Shown here piece after piece: positions 23,628-31,456 of a stretch of 34,765 bases of DNA (positions within the stretch are counted from its first letter, which is position 1; every line of letters begins with the position of its first letter). This DNA is from Desmonostoc geniculatum HA4340-LM1 (GTDB lineage: Bacteria > Cyanobacteriota > Cyanobacteriia > Cyanobacteriales > Nostocaceae), in contig JAHHHB010000076.1 in NCBI GenBank assembly GCA_019359545.1, forward strand, positions 1 through 34,765, read 5' to 3'. The notes under the pieces were generated by a model. It was given only the letters and a program-made list of their open reading frames with translations, searched no databases and had not been told where the DNA came from. The position numbers and the translations under genes are program-made.

Positions 23628-24506
23628 TTATGCTTTCAACATGCCTTGGTGACGACTAGCCCACCAAGCAAATCCAGCACCAGTCACAAACATTAGCAGA
23701 CTATAAATTGCCCCAGGAATGGCCATTGTGGGAGTATTTAGCAATGTAGGCGTAGAAGCGATCGCTATCGCTAGAGTTCCATTTTGAATTCCTACTTCTA
23801 TGGTAATTGCCGTAACGCTTTTTTCTCCTAATCGGGTTAAGGTTGCGATCGCAAAACCTAAAGCCATTGTTACCACATTCAAAACCAGAGTAGCCCAACC
23901 CACATCTATGACATAAGAAACAAAATTATTCCGTTCTCGCAATAGCACTCCAGTAATTACCACCGCCAGGAAAAATAAAGACAGCCACTTCACAGGTTTA
24001 TCTGCCTTATCTGCTAGTCCGGGTGCATACTGCTTGGCTATCATCCCAATTGCTATAGGTAGAAGTGTAATCACCGCAATCTGCAAAACAGTACTTAAGA
24101 AAGGTAACTGTAGGGTTGTTCCTTGTCCCAAAAATGTCTGCATTGACAAATTGATTACCAAAGGAATCGTAAAAACCGTAATAAAACTACTAATAGCTGT
24201 TAGCGTCACAGAAAGAGCAACATCGCCCCCAGCCAAAAACGTAATCATATTAGAAGTAGCGCCACCAGGACACGCTGCTAAAATCATCAAGCCTACTGCT
24301 AATTGTGGGCTAAGGGGAAACACTGACGCAATGCCAAAGCCCACAATCGGCAACACCACCAACTGCGCCACCAAGCCAATCACCACCGCTTTGGGATAGA
24401 TGACAACTCGCTTGAAGTCCTCTAGGGTCAAAGTTAACCCCATGCCTAACATGATAATAAATAGAGCTAGGGGCAGAAAAACAGCCGTCAGAAAATTTGC
24501 TTCCAT
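23628..24506 (-). CDS. BASS family (bile acid:sodium symporter-like) transporter
   Basis: A 292-residue inner-membrane carrier of the BASS/SBF fold with about ten TM segments. Diagnostic stretches are LALFIIMLGMGLTLTLEDFK, AACPGGATSNMITFLAGGDV (the cross-over region) and TAITIEVGIQNGTLAIAIAS (second cross-over with Glu and Gln). Family members in cyanobacteria and plastids move organic anions such as pyruvate, pantoate or bicarbonate-like substrates with Na+; the substrate is not readable here. The length is normal and the frame intact. It is surrounded by decayed genes and direct repeats, but its codon use is like that of the core genes. Confidence 0.92.
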   Translation of the reverse strand: MEANFLTAVFLPLALFIIMLGMGLTLTLEDFKRVVIYPKAVVIGLVAQLVVLPIVGFGIASVFPLSPQLAVGLMILAACPGGATSNMITFLAGGDVALSVTLTAISSFITVFTIPLVINLSMQTFLGQGTTLQLPFLSTVLQIAVITLLPIAIGMIAKQYAPGLADKADKPVKWLSLFFLAVVITGVLLRERNNFVSYVIDVGWATLVLNVVTMALGFAIATLTRLGEKSVTAITIEVGIQNGTLAIAIASTPTLLNTPTMAIPGAIYSLLMFVTGAGFAWWASRHQGMLKA

Positions 24507-24603
24507 CCTTAACCCGCGTTGGTAACAATAAAAGTGCCTCTGGATTGTACCGTGTTTGGATTGACGGCTGTTGCAAATTAAGCTCTTGGAATGGTTCAGA
24601 AGA

Positions 24604-24621
24604 CTCTTGCAATTGCAAGAG
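24604..24621. promoter_or_regulatory. 18-bp perfect palindrome upstream of the BASS gene
   Basis: CTCTTGCAATTGCAAGAG is its own reverse complement and sits about 100 bases ahead of the BASS start. It could be an operator, but no factor is assigned. Confidence 0.45.
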
Positions 24622-24802
24622 GCGATAAATCCCAGGAGACATCCGTACTAAAGTGCGTAGGCAAAGCCCAACCCAGGCATCGCCTTGGATTTGTGGTAAA
24701 AATGACTTCAGAGGTTTATTGTTCAAAATTAACAATAAATCAACATTATCTTTATAAACTGCCGAAGGCTTTACGCTCCGCTATCGAGTACTCGCTCTAA
24801 GT

Positions 24803-24828
24803 GAACGCGAGTGCGTCTCGTAGAGAAG
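24803..24828 (-). repeat. Interspersed 26-bp repeat, inverted copy of 1057-1082
   Basis: Exact reverse complement of 1057-1082. It is embedded in a GC-rich run with flanking GAAGGCTTTAC on both sides (about 24764 and 24826). Confidence 0.9.
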
Positions 24829-25074
24829 GCTTTACCCCGGATTTCTCACCACATCTCTCAAAACCTTGAGATCTTGAGCAGGGGAGCAGAGGAGAGTTCA
24901 ATGTGCCTTGTTCTTTCCCCTCTGCCCCTCTGCACATCTAAGCTTGTGAGAAATGCGGGTTTAGGCTGCGCTATCCACCAGTCGCACAAAAAACATTGCT
25001 GAATTCTGGCGACTGACGCCTCTATTCTGTTTTGATAATTTATTTCTTGGAAATCCTTTAGCAGAAATCGCCAG

Positions 25075-25383
25075 CTATTTCTGAAGCGCTTGCTGAAAAG
25101 TTTTAATGGCATCAACATGATTCACCATATTAATGCAGCGCAATAACAAATCCAAATCGATTCCTTTGACCTCCTCACTACTGGAAACCTTTTCATAGTG
25201 AAGCGCGTTGCCCTCTTGACGCAGGTGATAAACTTCTAACACGCCATCTTCCCAGAACCACACTTCGGGAATCAACAGCCGCTTGTATGCCTCCAGTTTG
25301 TTGATTCTAAATTTTTTGTTGCACTTTCCGAAAAATAAATCTTTTGTTATTTTTCCATACCGGATGTAGTTGCTCTCAAACAT
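25075..25383 (-). pseudogene. C-terminal fragment of a Uma2-family gene
   Basis: A 102-codon frame. The useful part reads NKLEAYKRLLIPEVWFWEDG, VLEVYHLRQEGNALHYEKVS, DLDLLLRCINMVNHVDAIKT, the usual C-terminal half of Uma2/DUF820 proteins. The N-terminal half with the PDLV-E-E catalytic region is missing. The ATG at 25383 opens a short unrelated-looking lead (MFESNYIRYGKITKDLFF). It is a parent-like copy of the fragment at 23404-23622. Confidence 0.8.
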
Positions 25384-25463
25384 TCATTAGCAAGCATCCG
25401 TTTAATTTTACTTTTTTACTCAGCACTTTTTCGGTGACAAATGCAAGTTAAAGTGTCGCAAGT

Positions 25464-25982
25464 CTACTTCGTTGGAACAAAGTACAGCACTCCCCCATCT
25501 GCATTCAGGGCATAAAACAATAGCAGACGACCCGAAGCATCTGAGCTAATGCGAGATACTGATTGGAGGGCAGATAAAAATTGGGCTTCCTGATTCATCA
25601 CAGCTGGATCGCAACCCTTTTGAGTACTATCTAATGTTCCTAAGGAAAGTTGTTCACCAACCTGCTTAAAGGAGCCACCGAAACGATTACACCCCCCAGA
25701 CCCATTCACCTGATTGTCTTTAAAATACAGAGATATCTCTGTTTGCGGTACAAGTGCAACAGCAGAGCCTTGACGCTCCCAACGCTCAAGTCGCCAAGAA
25801 GAATTTTCCAAAGCAACACTAGATTGGGGAGGGCGTTCGGAGGACATAGTAGGTGATTGAGTTGAAGAAGATTTTGTACAGGCCAATAAAGTAAGGCTGA
25901 AGGTCAGGGCAGCCCCCACAATACTTAAAACAAAACCCGTCTGAATTAAGATAACTTTGAGCGAAACCATCTTCGTTTGCAT
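25464..25982 (-). CDS. META domain (HslJ-like) lipoprotein
   Basis: 172 residues. The N-terminal hydrophobic segment ends in a lipobox-like TLLAC with lipidation Cys at about 35, followed by a Ser/Thr/Pro linker. The META domain spans about 58-170: LENSSWRLERWERQGSAVAL, the signature VNGSGGCNRFGGSFKQ, and LSLGTLDSTQKGC. META/HslJ proteins are envelope proteins linked to stress or novobiocin resistance in E. coli; no specific role is inferable here. AGGA lies close before the first ATG, so either Met1 or Met5 could be used. It lies just downstream of the secreted protein gene 25996-26505 with 13 bases between, so they may share a transcript. Confidence 0.87.
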   Translation of the reverse strand: MQTKMVSLKVILIQTGFVLSIVGAALTFSLTLLACTKSSSTQSPTMSSERPPQSSVALENSSWRLERWERQGSAVALVPQTEISLYFKDNQVNGSGGCNRFGGSFKQVGEQLSLGTLDSTQKGCDPAVMNQEAQFLSALQSVSRISSDASGRLLLFYALNADGGVLYFVPTK

Positions 25983-25995
25983 AATTCCTAACCGC

Positions 25996-26505
25996 TTACT
26001 CTAGATGGATCGGGACATTATTATAGTAAACTAACCGTTGGAGTGTTTGCACAATTGACTGGTTGTTAGCTTGCGTCGTTTCAGTTTGGCAGTGAACAAT
26101 CGGAAAAATTTTATTTAAATTGAGATTGTTTAACGTTAAAAATCCTTCACTATCTCCTAGTAGATATCCCCCAGCAAAATTGGCGTTTCTGATAGCAGAA
26201 ATTTTTTCAAGCTCTTTAGTATCCCAACTAAATCTAACAGTAACATCATTAAAATTATCTACAAATTCGTTAGCTCCAAATTCAAGATATATCTCAAAGT
26301 TTTGTGAATCACCAGGTTTTGTTTCTATATCTAATATATGATCTCCATCAAGCTGAGAGCCTGGAGGAATAAAACTTATTGAGGCAGCTTCGACAGGCTT
26401 GAGAACACCGATAAACGCGATCGCACTCAACCCTACTGTTCCCAAAATTGATGCAGTGCAACTAATACTACCCCGAAAAAACTTGTTTTGACTAAACAGA
26501 TTCAT
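25996..26505 (-). CDS. Secreted protein with signal peptide, possibly truncated cohesin-like
   Basis: 169 residues from ATG 26505, preceded by AGGAAG. A longer frame from 26529 adds eight residues before the signal peptide. Signal peptide about 1-40 ends VEA|AS. The mature part begins ASISFIPPGSQLDGDHILDI and continues KPGDSQNFEIYLEFGANEFV and VTVRFSWDTKELEKISAI, a beta-sandwich pattern like cohesin-type or PEP-CTERM cyanobacterial exoproteins. After LTLNNLNLNKIFPI the composition changes abruptly (VHCQTETTQANNQSIVQTLQ) with no sorting signal, so the natural C-terminus may be lost. Function unknown. Confidence 0.6.
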   Translation of the reverse strand: MNLFSQNKFFRGSISCTASILGTVGLSAIAFIGVLKPVEAASISFIPPGSQLDGDHILDIETKPGDSQNFEIYLEFGANEFVDNFNDVTVRFSWDTKELEKISAIRNANFAGGYLLGDSEGFLTLNNLNLNKIFPIVHCQTETTQANNQSIVQTLQRLVYYNNVPIHLE

Positions 26506-26604
26506 TTTTTTTCTTCCTGATTTCACCAATTTTAATTATCAATCACTTTGACTTCAGTCATCAGGTATTAGTTATAAAGTAATAATTAATAATCATGAAT
26601 TAGC

Positions 26605-27819
26605 ATGACAGAGAAATGGCTTTCCATCGTCGGTATTGGAGAAGATGGGTTAGAGGGATTAAGTGCGATCGCTCTTTCCCTAGTCGCTCAAGCTAAAGTA
26701 ATTGTAGGAGGCGATCGCCATTTAGCAATGCTGCCTTCAGATGACCAACGTGAGAAAATAGTCTGGGCATCTCCTATCAGCATTTCTGTAGAAGAAATTA
26801 TCAAGCGGCGGGGTGAATCAATCTGTGTACTTGCCAGCGGCGATCCCATGTGTTATGGCATTGGTGTCACCTTAGGGCGGCGAATTCCCATTTCGGAAAT
26901 GACAATTATCCCCGCACCTTCAACCTTCAGCCTCGCCTGTGCCAGGGTGGGATGGTCTTTAACTGAGGTGGAAACCTTGAGTTTGAATGGTCGCCCATCC
27001 TCCCTGCTCCAATCTTACATTTATCCGGGAGCTAGGCTATTGATTTTGAGTGAAGGAAAGGACACACCCGCCATTGTTGCTGAAATTTTGACAAATCGCG
27101 GCTACGGTGGCAGCAAAATCACCGTCTTGGAGCGTATGGGCGGCGCTCATGAAAGAATTGTCGAAGGTACCGCCGCATCTTGGAGTCCAACTGAAATTGC
27201 CGCCTTGAATGCGATCGCAGTTCATTGTATTGCCGATGCTGGGGTTATCCCTTTACCAAGATTACCAGGATTACCAGATAACGCCTATCACCACGATGGA
27301 CAGTTAACAAAGCGTGAAGTTAGGGCAATCACCCTAGCAGCTTTAGCACCGACACCGGGACAACTATTGTGGGATGTGGGCGCGGGTTGCGGTTCAATTT
27401 CTATTGAATGGATGCGAACTCATCCTCGGTGCCGAGCAATGGCGATCGAGCAAAATTCATCTAGACTACTATATATTGCTGATAATGCCGCCACTCTCGG
27501 TACTCCAAATCTGCAAATCATTGAAGGTAAAGCGCCCCATGCCCTCAAAGACTTGGCTACACCAGATGCCATTTTTATTGGTGGTGGGGTAACAGCAACG
27601 GGACTTTTTGATGTTTGCTGGGAAGCACTGCCGCCAGGTGGATGTTTAGTGGCAAATGTTGTCACAGTAGAAGGTGAGCAAACTTTATTTCAGTGGCGTG
27701 AACGAGTTGGTGGTGATTTGACTCGTATTGCCATCCAGCGGGCAGAACCTATTGGTAAATTTTTGGGCTGGCGAGCAATGGCGCATGTGACGCAATGGGT
27801 AGTTGTAAAGTCTAATTAA
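26605..27819 (+). CDS. cobL: Precorrin-6Y C5,15-methyltransferase (decarboxylating), CbiE-CbiT fusion
   Basis: A 404-residue bifunctional cobalamin enzyme. The N-terminal CbiE-type tetrapyrrole methylase (1 to about 205) shows LSIVGIGEDGLEGLS, the SAM-site VLASGDPMCYGIG and IIPAPSTFSLACARVGWSL. The C-terminal CbiT domain (about 225-404) shows LTKREVRAITLAALAPTPGQ, the Rossmann SAM motif LLWDVGAGCGSISIEW, and AIFIGGGVTATGLFDVCWEA. It methylates C5 and C15 of precorrin-6B and decarboxylates ring C acetate. It stands alone, as is common in cyanobacteria where B12 genes are scattered. The start at 26605 has no strong ribosome binding site. Confidence 0.95.
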   Translation: MTEKWLSIVGIGEDGLEGLSAIALSLVAQAKVIVGGDRHLAMLPSDDQREKIVWASPISISVEEIIKRRGESICVLASGDPMCYGIGVTLGRRIPISEMTIIPAPSTFSLACARVGWSLTEVETLSLNGRPSSLLQSYIYPGARLLILSEGKDTPAIVAEILTNRGYGGSKITVLERMGGAHERIVEGTAASWSPTEIAALNAIAVHCIADAGVIPLPRLPGLPDNAYHHDGQLTKREVRAITLAALAPTPGQLLWDVGAGCGSISIEWMRTHPRCRAMAIEQNSSRLLYIADNAATLGTPNLQIIEGKAPHALKDLATPDAIFIGGGVTATGLFDVCWEALPPGGCLVANVVTVEGEQTLFQWRERVGGDLTRIAIQRAEPIGKFLGWRAMAHVTQWVVVKSN

Positions 27820-28060
27820 GATTAATGATACGGAAGCAAATGCGGCATTTTAGGGAGTGTAAATCCAGTCCTGTGAAAGGTTTGGAACAAGTTGTGATCT
27901 CTTCATACCGATTCCTATTCAAAAGCGTAATTTATAAATTTCTACTCCCTACTCCCCCAAAGTGAAAGTTACAATTTAGAACGCAGATTGGTATCACATC
28001 AAGCTTGTGTTAGAATTTGATTGCTTGCAAAGCAAAGTATTGAACAATAAAGGGAAAAAC

Positions 28061-28552
28061 ATTATCGCAATCCAAAAGCAACAAATTAACTCGCAAATCA
28101 AGTCACCTCAAGTGTTCCTTATCGACCATGAAAATAACAATCGTGGTTTGATCGACACACGTGAGGCTCTACAGCTAGCGCAGAGCGTAGAACTTGACTT
28201 AGTTGTAGTCTCCGAAGGCAAAGAAGCTCCAGTAGCGAAGATCCTCAACTATGGCAAGTTTCAGTATCAAAAGAAAAAGCGTCAGACACAGAGTGCTAGA
28301 CCAACGGTAAAAGAAGTTCGGTTGCGTCCCAACGTGGGAGCGGCTGATTACAATTTACGCATCGAGCAAGCGATTCGTTGGTTGAGTAAAGGCGATTCAG
28401 TGAAGTTTGTTATTCGTTTACGAGGCCGCGAAAATCAATACCGCGAACAGGCTGGAGAAATGCTAGAGCGGGTTGTAATTGCTCTGAGCGAAGTAGGTAA
28501 AGTCCACACCCTTGATAAACGCTCATTGGTTGCTCAAGTCGTTCCAGCCTAA
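28061..28552 (+). CDS. infC: Translation initiation factor IF-3 paralogue
   Basis: Both IF-3 domains are present: N-terminal (INSQIKSPQVFLIDHENNNR, GLIDTREALQLAQSVELDLV), basic linker (YGKFQYQKKKRQTQSA) and C-terminal (TVKEVRLRPNVGAADYNLRI, LSKGDSVKFVIRLRGREN). IF-3 binds the 30S subunit and checks start-codon pairing. It is shorter and more divergent than the cyanobacterial infC I know, so a second, non-canonical copy is likely. Start choice: the frame opens at a GTG (28007) with no ribosome binding site and a non-conserved lead, whereas AAGGGA (28050-28055) stands 5 bases before in-frame ATT 28061 and 8 before ATC 28064. infC genes classically start at AUU for autoregulation, so an AUU/AUC start is favoured. 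Confidence 0.8.
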   Translation: MIAIQKQQINSQIKSPQVFLIDHENNNRGLIDTREALQLAQSVELDLVVVSEGKEAPVAKILNYGKFQYQKKKRQTQSARPTVKEVRLRPNVGAADYNLRIEQAIRWLSKGDSVKFVIRLRGRENQYREQAGEMLERVVIALSEVGKVHTLDKRSLVAQVVPA

Positions 28553-28746
28553 ATTAATTTTTCAAGGATATCTTGAACGCCCCAAGTAGCCCTTAAAATC
28601 CCCAAAATCATCTGCTGGCTATTTAGATACTATGGTGTGCTGAAGCCAAAAGCCCAAGCACACCGGGCATTTTGGGGAGAATTCAGGAATTCCCAGTGCT
28701 GAGGAACTTCCAATTAAAAAAATCTCTAATATTTTAGTAGTAAGCT

Positions 28747-28788
28747 AACGCATCGTCAGAATTAAATAAAGACGGTGCGTTATTTTGT
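28747..28788 (+). terminator. Intrinsic terminator downstream of infC
   Basis: AACGCATCGTC (28747-28757) pairs with GACGGTGCGTT (28771-28781) with one G-U pair, followed by ATTTTGTT. It lies about 200 bases after the IF-3 stop. Confidence 0.65.
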
Positions 28789-28880
28789 TATCGGCACTTG
28801 ATATTATGTCCGATTGAATATTTAGGGACTTCCAATGAAAAAAATATCCCATTCCTGCGGGACGCTCCCCGAACGGACGA

Positions 28881-29056
28881 TAGCACAGCTGTGCATAGGT
28901 GTCAACTTAAACTCAAATGCTTGTCCCACATACGCTTTACCCCCCTTAATCCCCCCGATGGATTGGGGGGAAAAAGAAATCCAGTTCCCTCCCCAATACA
29001 TACGGGGAGGGTTAGGGTGGGGTAACGTGGTGAGTAAATGAACTCAATATCCTGTC
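28881..29056 (-). mobile_element. Partial MITE-like element, copy A (inverted relative to 31502-31723)
   Basis: It starts TAGCACAGCTGTGCATAGGT then GTCAACTTAAACTCAAATGC, matching the reverse complement of the right end of copy B. It ends near AATGAACTCAATATCCTGTC, matching the reverse complement of B's left interior. The centre is a different GGGGAGGGTTAGGGTGGGG hairpin-type repeat. The second terminal repeat is missing, so it is truncated. Confidence 0.75.
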
Positions 29057-29084
29057 TGGACAGATTTGCGGAAACTGCATTTAA

Positions 29085-29411
29085 TACAACGCCGCAGAAC
29101 TCTACCGTTCTACAGCACGCTACAGTGAAGCCGAACCCCTGTATCACCAAGCTTTGGGAAAGGGAGAATCACAAGTATTGAGTTTGGCACTAAAAAATTC
29201 AGACTGTGCGGCTATTGTTGACGATAGGGCAGCACGGCGTTGTGATCAAGCTTTAGATATTACCACTATCGGAACAGGAGGTTTGCTGATATTAGCAAAA
29301 AGACGTGGACTAATCCCAAGCATATCTCCTGGAATTCAAGCTTTGCGTGACGCTGGTTTGTGGTTATCTGATACTTTGGTCAATTTACTCAAACAACAAG
29401 CAGGGGAATAG
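29085..29411 (+). pseudogene. Chimeric remnant: one TPR unit fused in frame to the C-terminal half of a DUF3368 PIN-domain toxin
   Basis: An open frame without a start codon, bounded by TAA at 29082-29084. It opens NAAELYRSTARYSEAEPLYH, a TPR unit like those in the next gene, then passes at QALGKGES into VLSLALKNSDCAAIVDDRAA, RRCDQALDITTIGTGGLLIL and AKRRGLIPSISPGIQALRDA, the C-terminal half of DUF3368 (VapC-like PIN) proteins including the DDRxARR acidic region. The PIN N-terminal half with its first catalytic Asp is absent. Read as a fusion of two broken genes. A TTG at 29154 could in principle start a 85-residue product. Confidence 0.75.
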
Positions 29412-29563
29412 CGAGATCGCCCATTAATTCTACCTTCAAATGGCGATCGCTAAAGTCAGCCACTGCTTTAAAATGCTTCTATGCAAATGTATCTTTACCT
29501 CAAAAAAAGGAGATTTGCAAATCGAGACAAAGTAGAATCAAAAATAAACTTCACAAACTGTTT

Positions 29564-31456
29564 ATGCAATGGGCTAATTTTCTAGCCAAAGAAGCCGCTA
29601 CTAATCGCTTATCCCTAGAGCAAACGGCAGCATTTGTAACCTATTTTAAGACTGAAAACTTAGGAAAAAATGAAACTCAACTTGCCAGCGAATTAAATGT
29701 TGATATTCCTGCTTTCAAAAAGTGGATGGGTGAGCTATATGACAAGTTCGCCCAGAATTATCCTGAGTTAGCTATTGCCAACAGTCGGAGCAAACTAGAA
29801 AAGTTACAAGCTTACCTAAGGGCAAAATATAATAGCGAATTGGATGTCCTCAAACCATTGGCGGCGATGAAATTATTAAAATCGCTGGTGGTTCGGGAAC
29901 GACTGCAACAAGAAGCTTGGGTTGCGAGAAGAATTTGTAAATTTTTGGGATATTTACCTTTAGCCTTAGAGTTAGTAGGGCGATATCTGGATAAAATGCC
30001 AGATTTATCTCTAGAAATACTGCTGAAGCGGCTAGAGAAAAAACGAGTAGAACATCAATCAGTAGTCAATGCTAACTCATTGATGGATTATGAATACGGC
30101 GTAGCTGAAGCTTTTGAATTGAGTTGGGAACAGTTAGATGAAAATGCACAAAGCTTTGGCTGTTTATTAAGTTTGTGTCCCTTGGCTGACATTCCTTTAT
30201 CTGTGGAGACGATAGAAGATGACAAAAAACAACAACTCAATGAAAAAGCGATCGCCGATTTACTAGAATTGCATTTTTTACAACAAAAAAGTCAAGGAAT
30301 TTATCGTCTAAATCCCCTAATTCGGCAACTTCTGCAAATGAAGTTGAATAATTCAACTGAGGCGGATGAAGCAAAAACTAAATTTGCAGTGATGATGTTA
30401 GAGGTTGCAAAGCTAATTCCGCAACAGCCTAACCCTGAAGATGTTCTCAATTTCACTCCACATATCCCGCACATTAAAGAAGTTGCAATTCATCTATCCC
30501 AGTATCTCAGTGATGAAAATCTAATTACTCTGTTTACTAAATTGGCCTGGTTTTATCAAGGTCAAGAAATTTATCAGCAAGCAGAATCTTGGTTGCAACG
30601 GTGTGTAGAACTGACTCAAAATCATCCTGATTTAGAACATTCCTATATCGCTGCTAGCCTCAACAATTTAGCAAAACTCTACGAATTTACAGGACGCGAC
30701 AGTGAAGCTGAACCTTTATATCAGCAAGCTTTAGAACTGAGAAAACGCTTGCTGGGAGACAACCATCTTGATGTCGCTGCTAGTTTGAACAATTTAGCAT
30801 TACTCTACGAATCGACAGGACGCTATAGCGAAGCCGAACCGTTGCTTGAGGAAGCTTTAGAACTGAGAAAACGCTTGTTGGGAGAAGAACATCCCGATGT
30901 CGCCACTAACTTGAGTTATTTAGCATTAGTCTACGAATCTACAGGACGCTATAGCGAAGCCGAATCTTTATATCAGCAAGCTTTAGAACTGTGGAAACGC
31001 TTAGTGGGAGAAGAACATCCCCATGTCGCCACTAGCCTGAACAATTTAGCAGCATTGTACTGTTATACAGGACGCTACAGCGAAGCCGAACCGTTGCTTA
31101 AACAGGCTTTAAAACTGAGAAGACGCCTGCTGGGAGAACAACATATCGATGTCGCCACTAGCCTGAACAATTTAGGACAACTCTACGAATCTACAGGACG
31201 CTATAATCAAGCCGAACCTTTGTATCAGCAAGGTTTGGAACTGAGTAAACGCTTGCTGGGAAACAACCATCCCGATGTCGCCATTAGTTTGAACAATCTC
31301 GCAGCACTCTATCGTCATACAAGACGCTACAGGAAAGCCAAACCCTTGTTTGAGCAAGCTTTGAAAATTTGTGAACGGACTTTAGGTGTCAGTCATCCCA
31401 CAACTATGACGGTTCGGGCAAATTATGCAAATTTTTTAAGAGAAGCATATCATTAG
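29564..31456 (+). CDS. STAND/NB-ARC-type TPR protein lacking the NTPase core
   Basis: 630 residues. Residues ~1-90 form a helical effector-associated-like domain (LSLEQTAAFVTYFKTENLGK, NELASELNV-type). From about 97 it continues directly with the region that follows the P-loop domain in NB-ARC/STAND proteins: LLKSLVVRERLQQEAWVARR, ICKFLGYLPLALELVGRYLD (GxP helix) and a winged-helix segment AFELSWEQLDENAQSFGCLL. No Walker A or Walker B is present, so about 200 residues appear deleted in frame. Residues ~322-620 are TPRs, six consecutive 42-residue kinesin-light-chain units such as SLNNLALLYESTGRYSEAEP. Full versions are signal-sensing, often defence-type, ATPases in Nostoc. Start ATG 29564 has no good ribosome binding site. 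Confidence 0.8.
   Translation: MQWANFLAKEAATNRLSLEQTAAFVTYFKTENLGKNETQLASELNVDIPAFKKWMGELYDKFAQNYPELAIANSRSKLEKLQAYLRAKYNSELDVLKPLAAMKLLKSLVVRERLQQEAWVARRICKFLGYLPLALELVGRYLDKMPDLSLEILLKRLEKKRVEHQSVVNANSLMDYEYGVAEAFELSWEQLDENAQSFGCLLSLCPLADIPLSVETIEDDKKQQLNEKAIADLLELHFLQQKSQGIYRLNPLIRQLLQMKLNNSTEADEAKTKFAVMMLEVAKLIPQQPNPEDVLNFTPHIPHIKEVAIHLSQYLSDENLITLFTKLAWFYQGQEIYQQAESWLQRCVELTQNHPDLEHSYIAASLNNLAKLYEFTGRDSEAEPLYQQALELRKRLLGDNHLDVAASLNNLALLYESTGRYSEAEPLLEEALELRKRLLGEEHPDVATNLSYLALVYESTGRYSEAESLYQQALELWKRLVGEEHPHVATSLNNLAALYCYTGRYSEAEPLLKQALKLRRRLLGEQHIDVATSLNNLGQLYESTGRYNQAEPLYQQGLELSKRLLGNNHPDVAISLNNLAALYRHTRRYRKAKPLFEQALKICERTLGVSHPTTMTVRANYANFLREAYH
30651..31402 (+). repeat. Tandem 126-bp coding repeats (42-residue TPR units)
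   Basis: Six consecutive 42-codon units starting near residues 363, 405, 447, 489, 531 and 573 of the TPR protein share NNLA-LYE-TGRYSEAEPLYQ and LELRKRLLGEEHPDVA. DNA similarity between units is high, so unit number can vary by recombination. Confidence 0.85.

Larger units (their letters stand above)
24507..25074. other. Repeat-rich intergenic region upstream of the BASS gene
   Basis: About 570 bases without a gene. Contents: an 18-bp perfect palindrome CTCTTGCAATTGCAAGAG at 24604-24621, a hairpin with arms TTTATTGTT/AACAATAAA at 24715-24739, the interspersed repeat with the 26-mer at 24803-24828, and a pyrimidine-rich CCCCTCTGCCCCTCTGC patch near 24920-24935. Several frames run through these repeats and none looks coding. 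Confidence 0.6.
28553..29084. other. Intergenic region with two hairpins and the first MITE-like copy
   Basis: No gene. GGTGTGCT (28634-28641) pairs with AGCACACC (28657-28664), a terminator stands at 28747-28788, and the partial MITE-like element spans 28881-29056. Frames running through the element are not credible. Confidence 0.6.

Noticed and set aside
28798..29150. Several short frames on both strands over the region before the TPR genes.
   Set aside because: They follow the palindromic MITE-like element, which leaves frames open by composition; none has a start signal or protein-like sequence.
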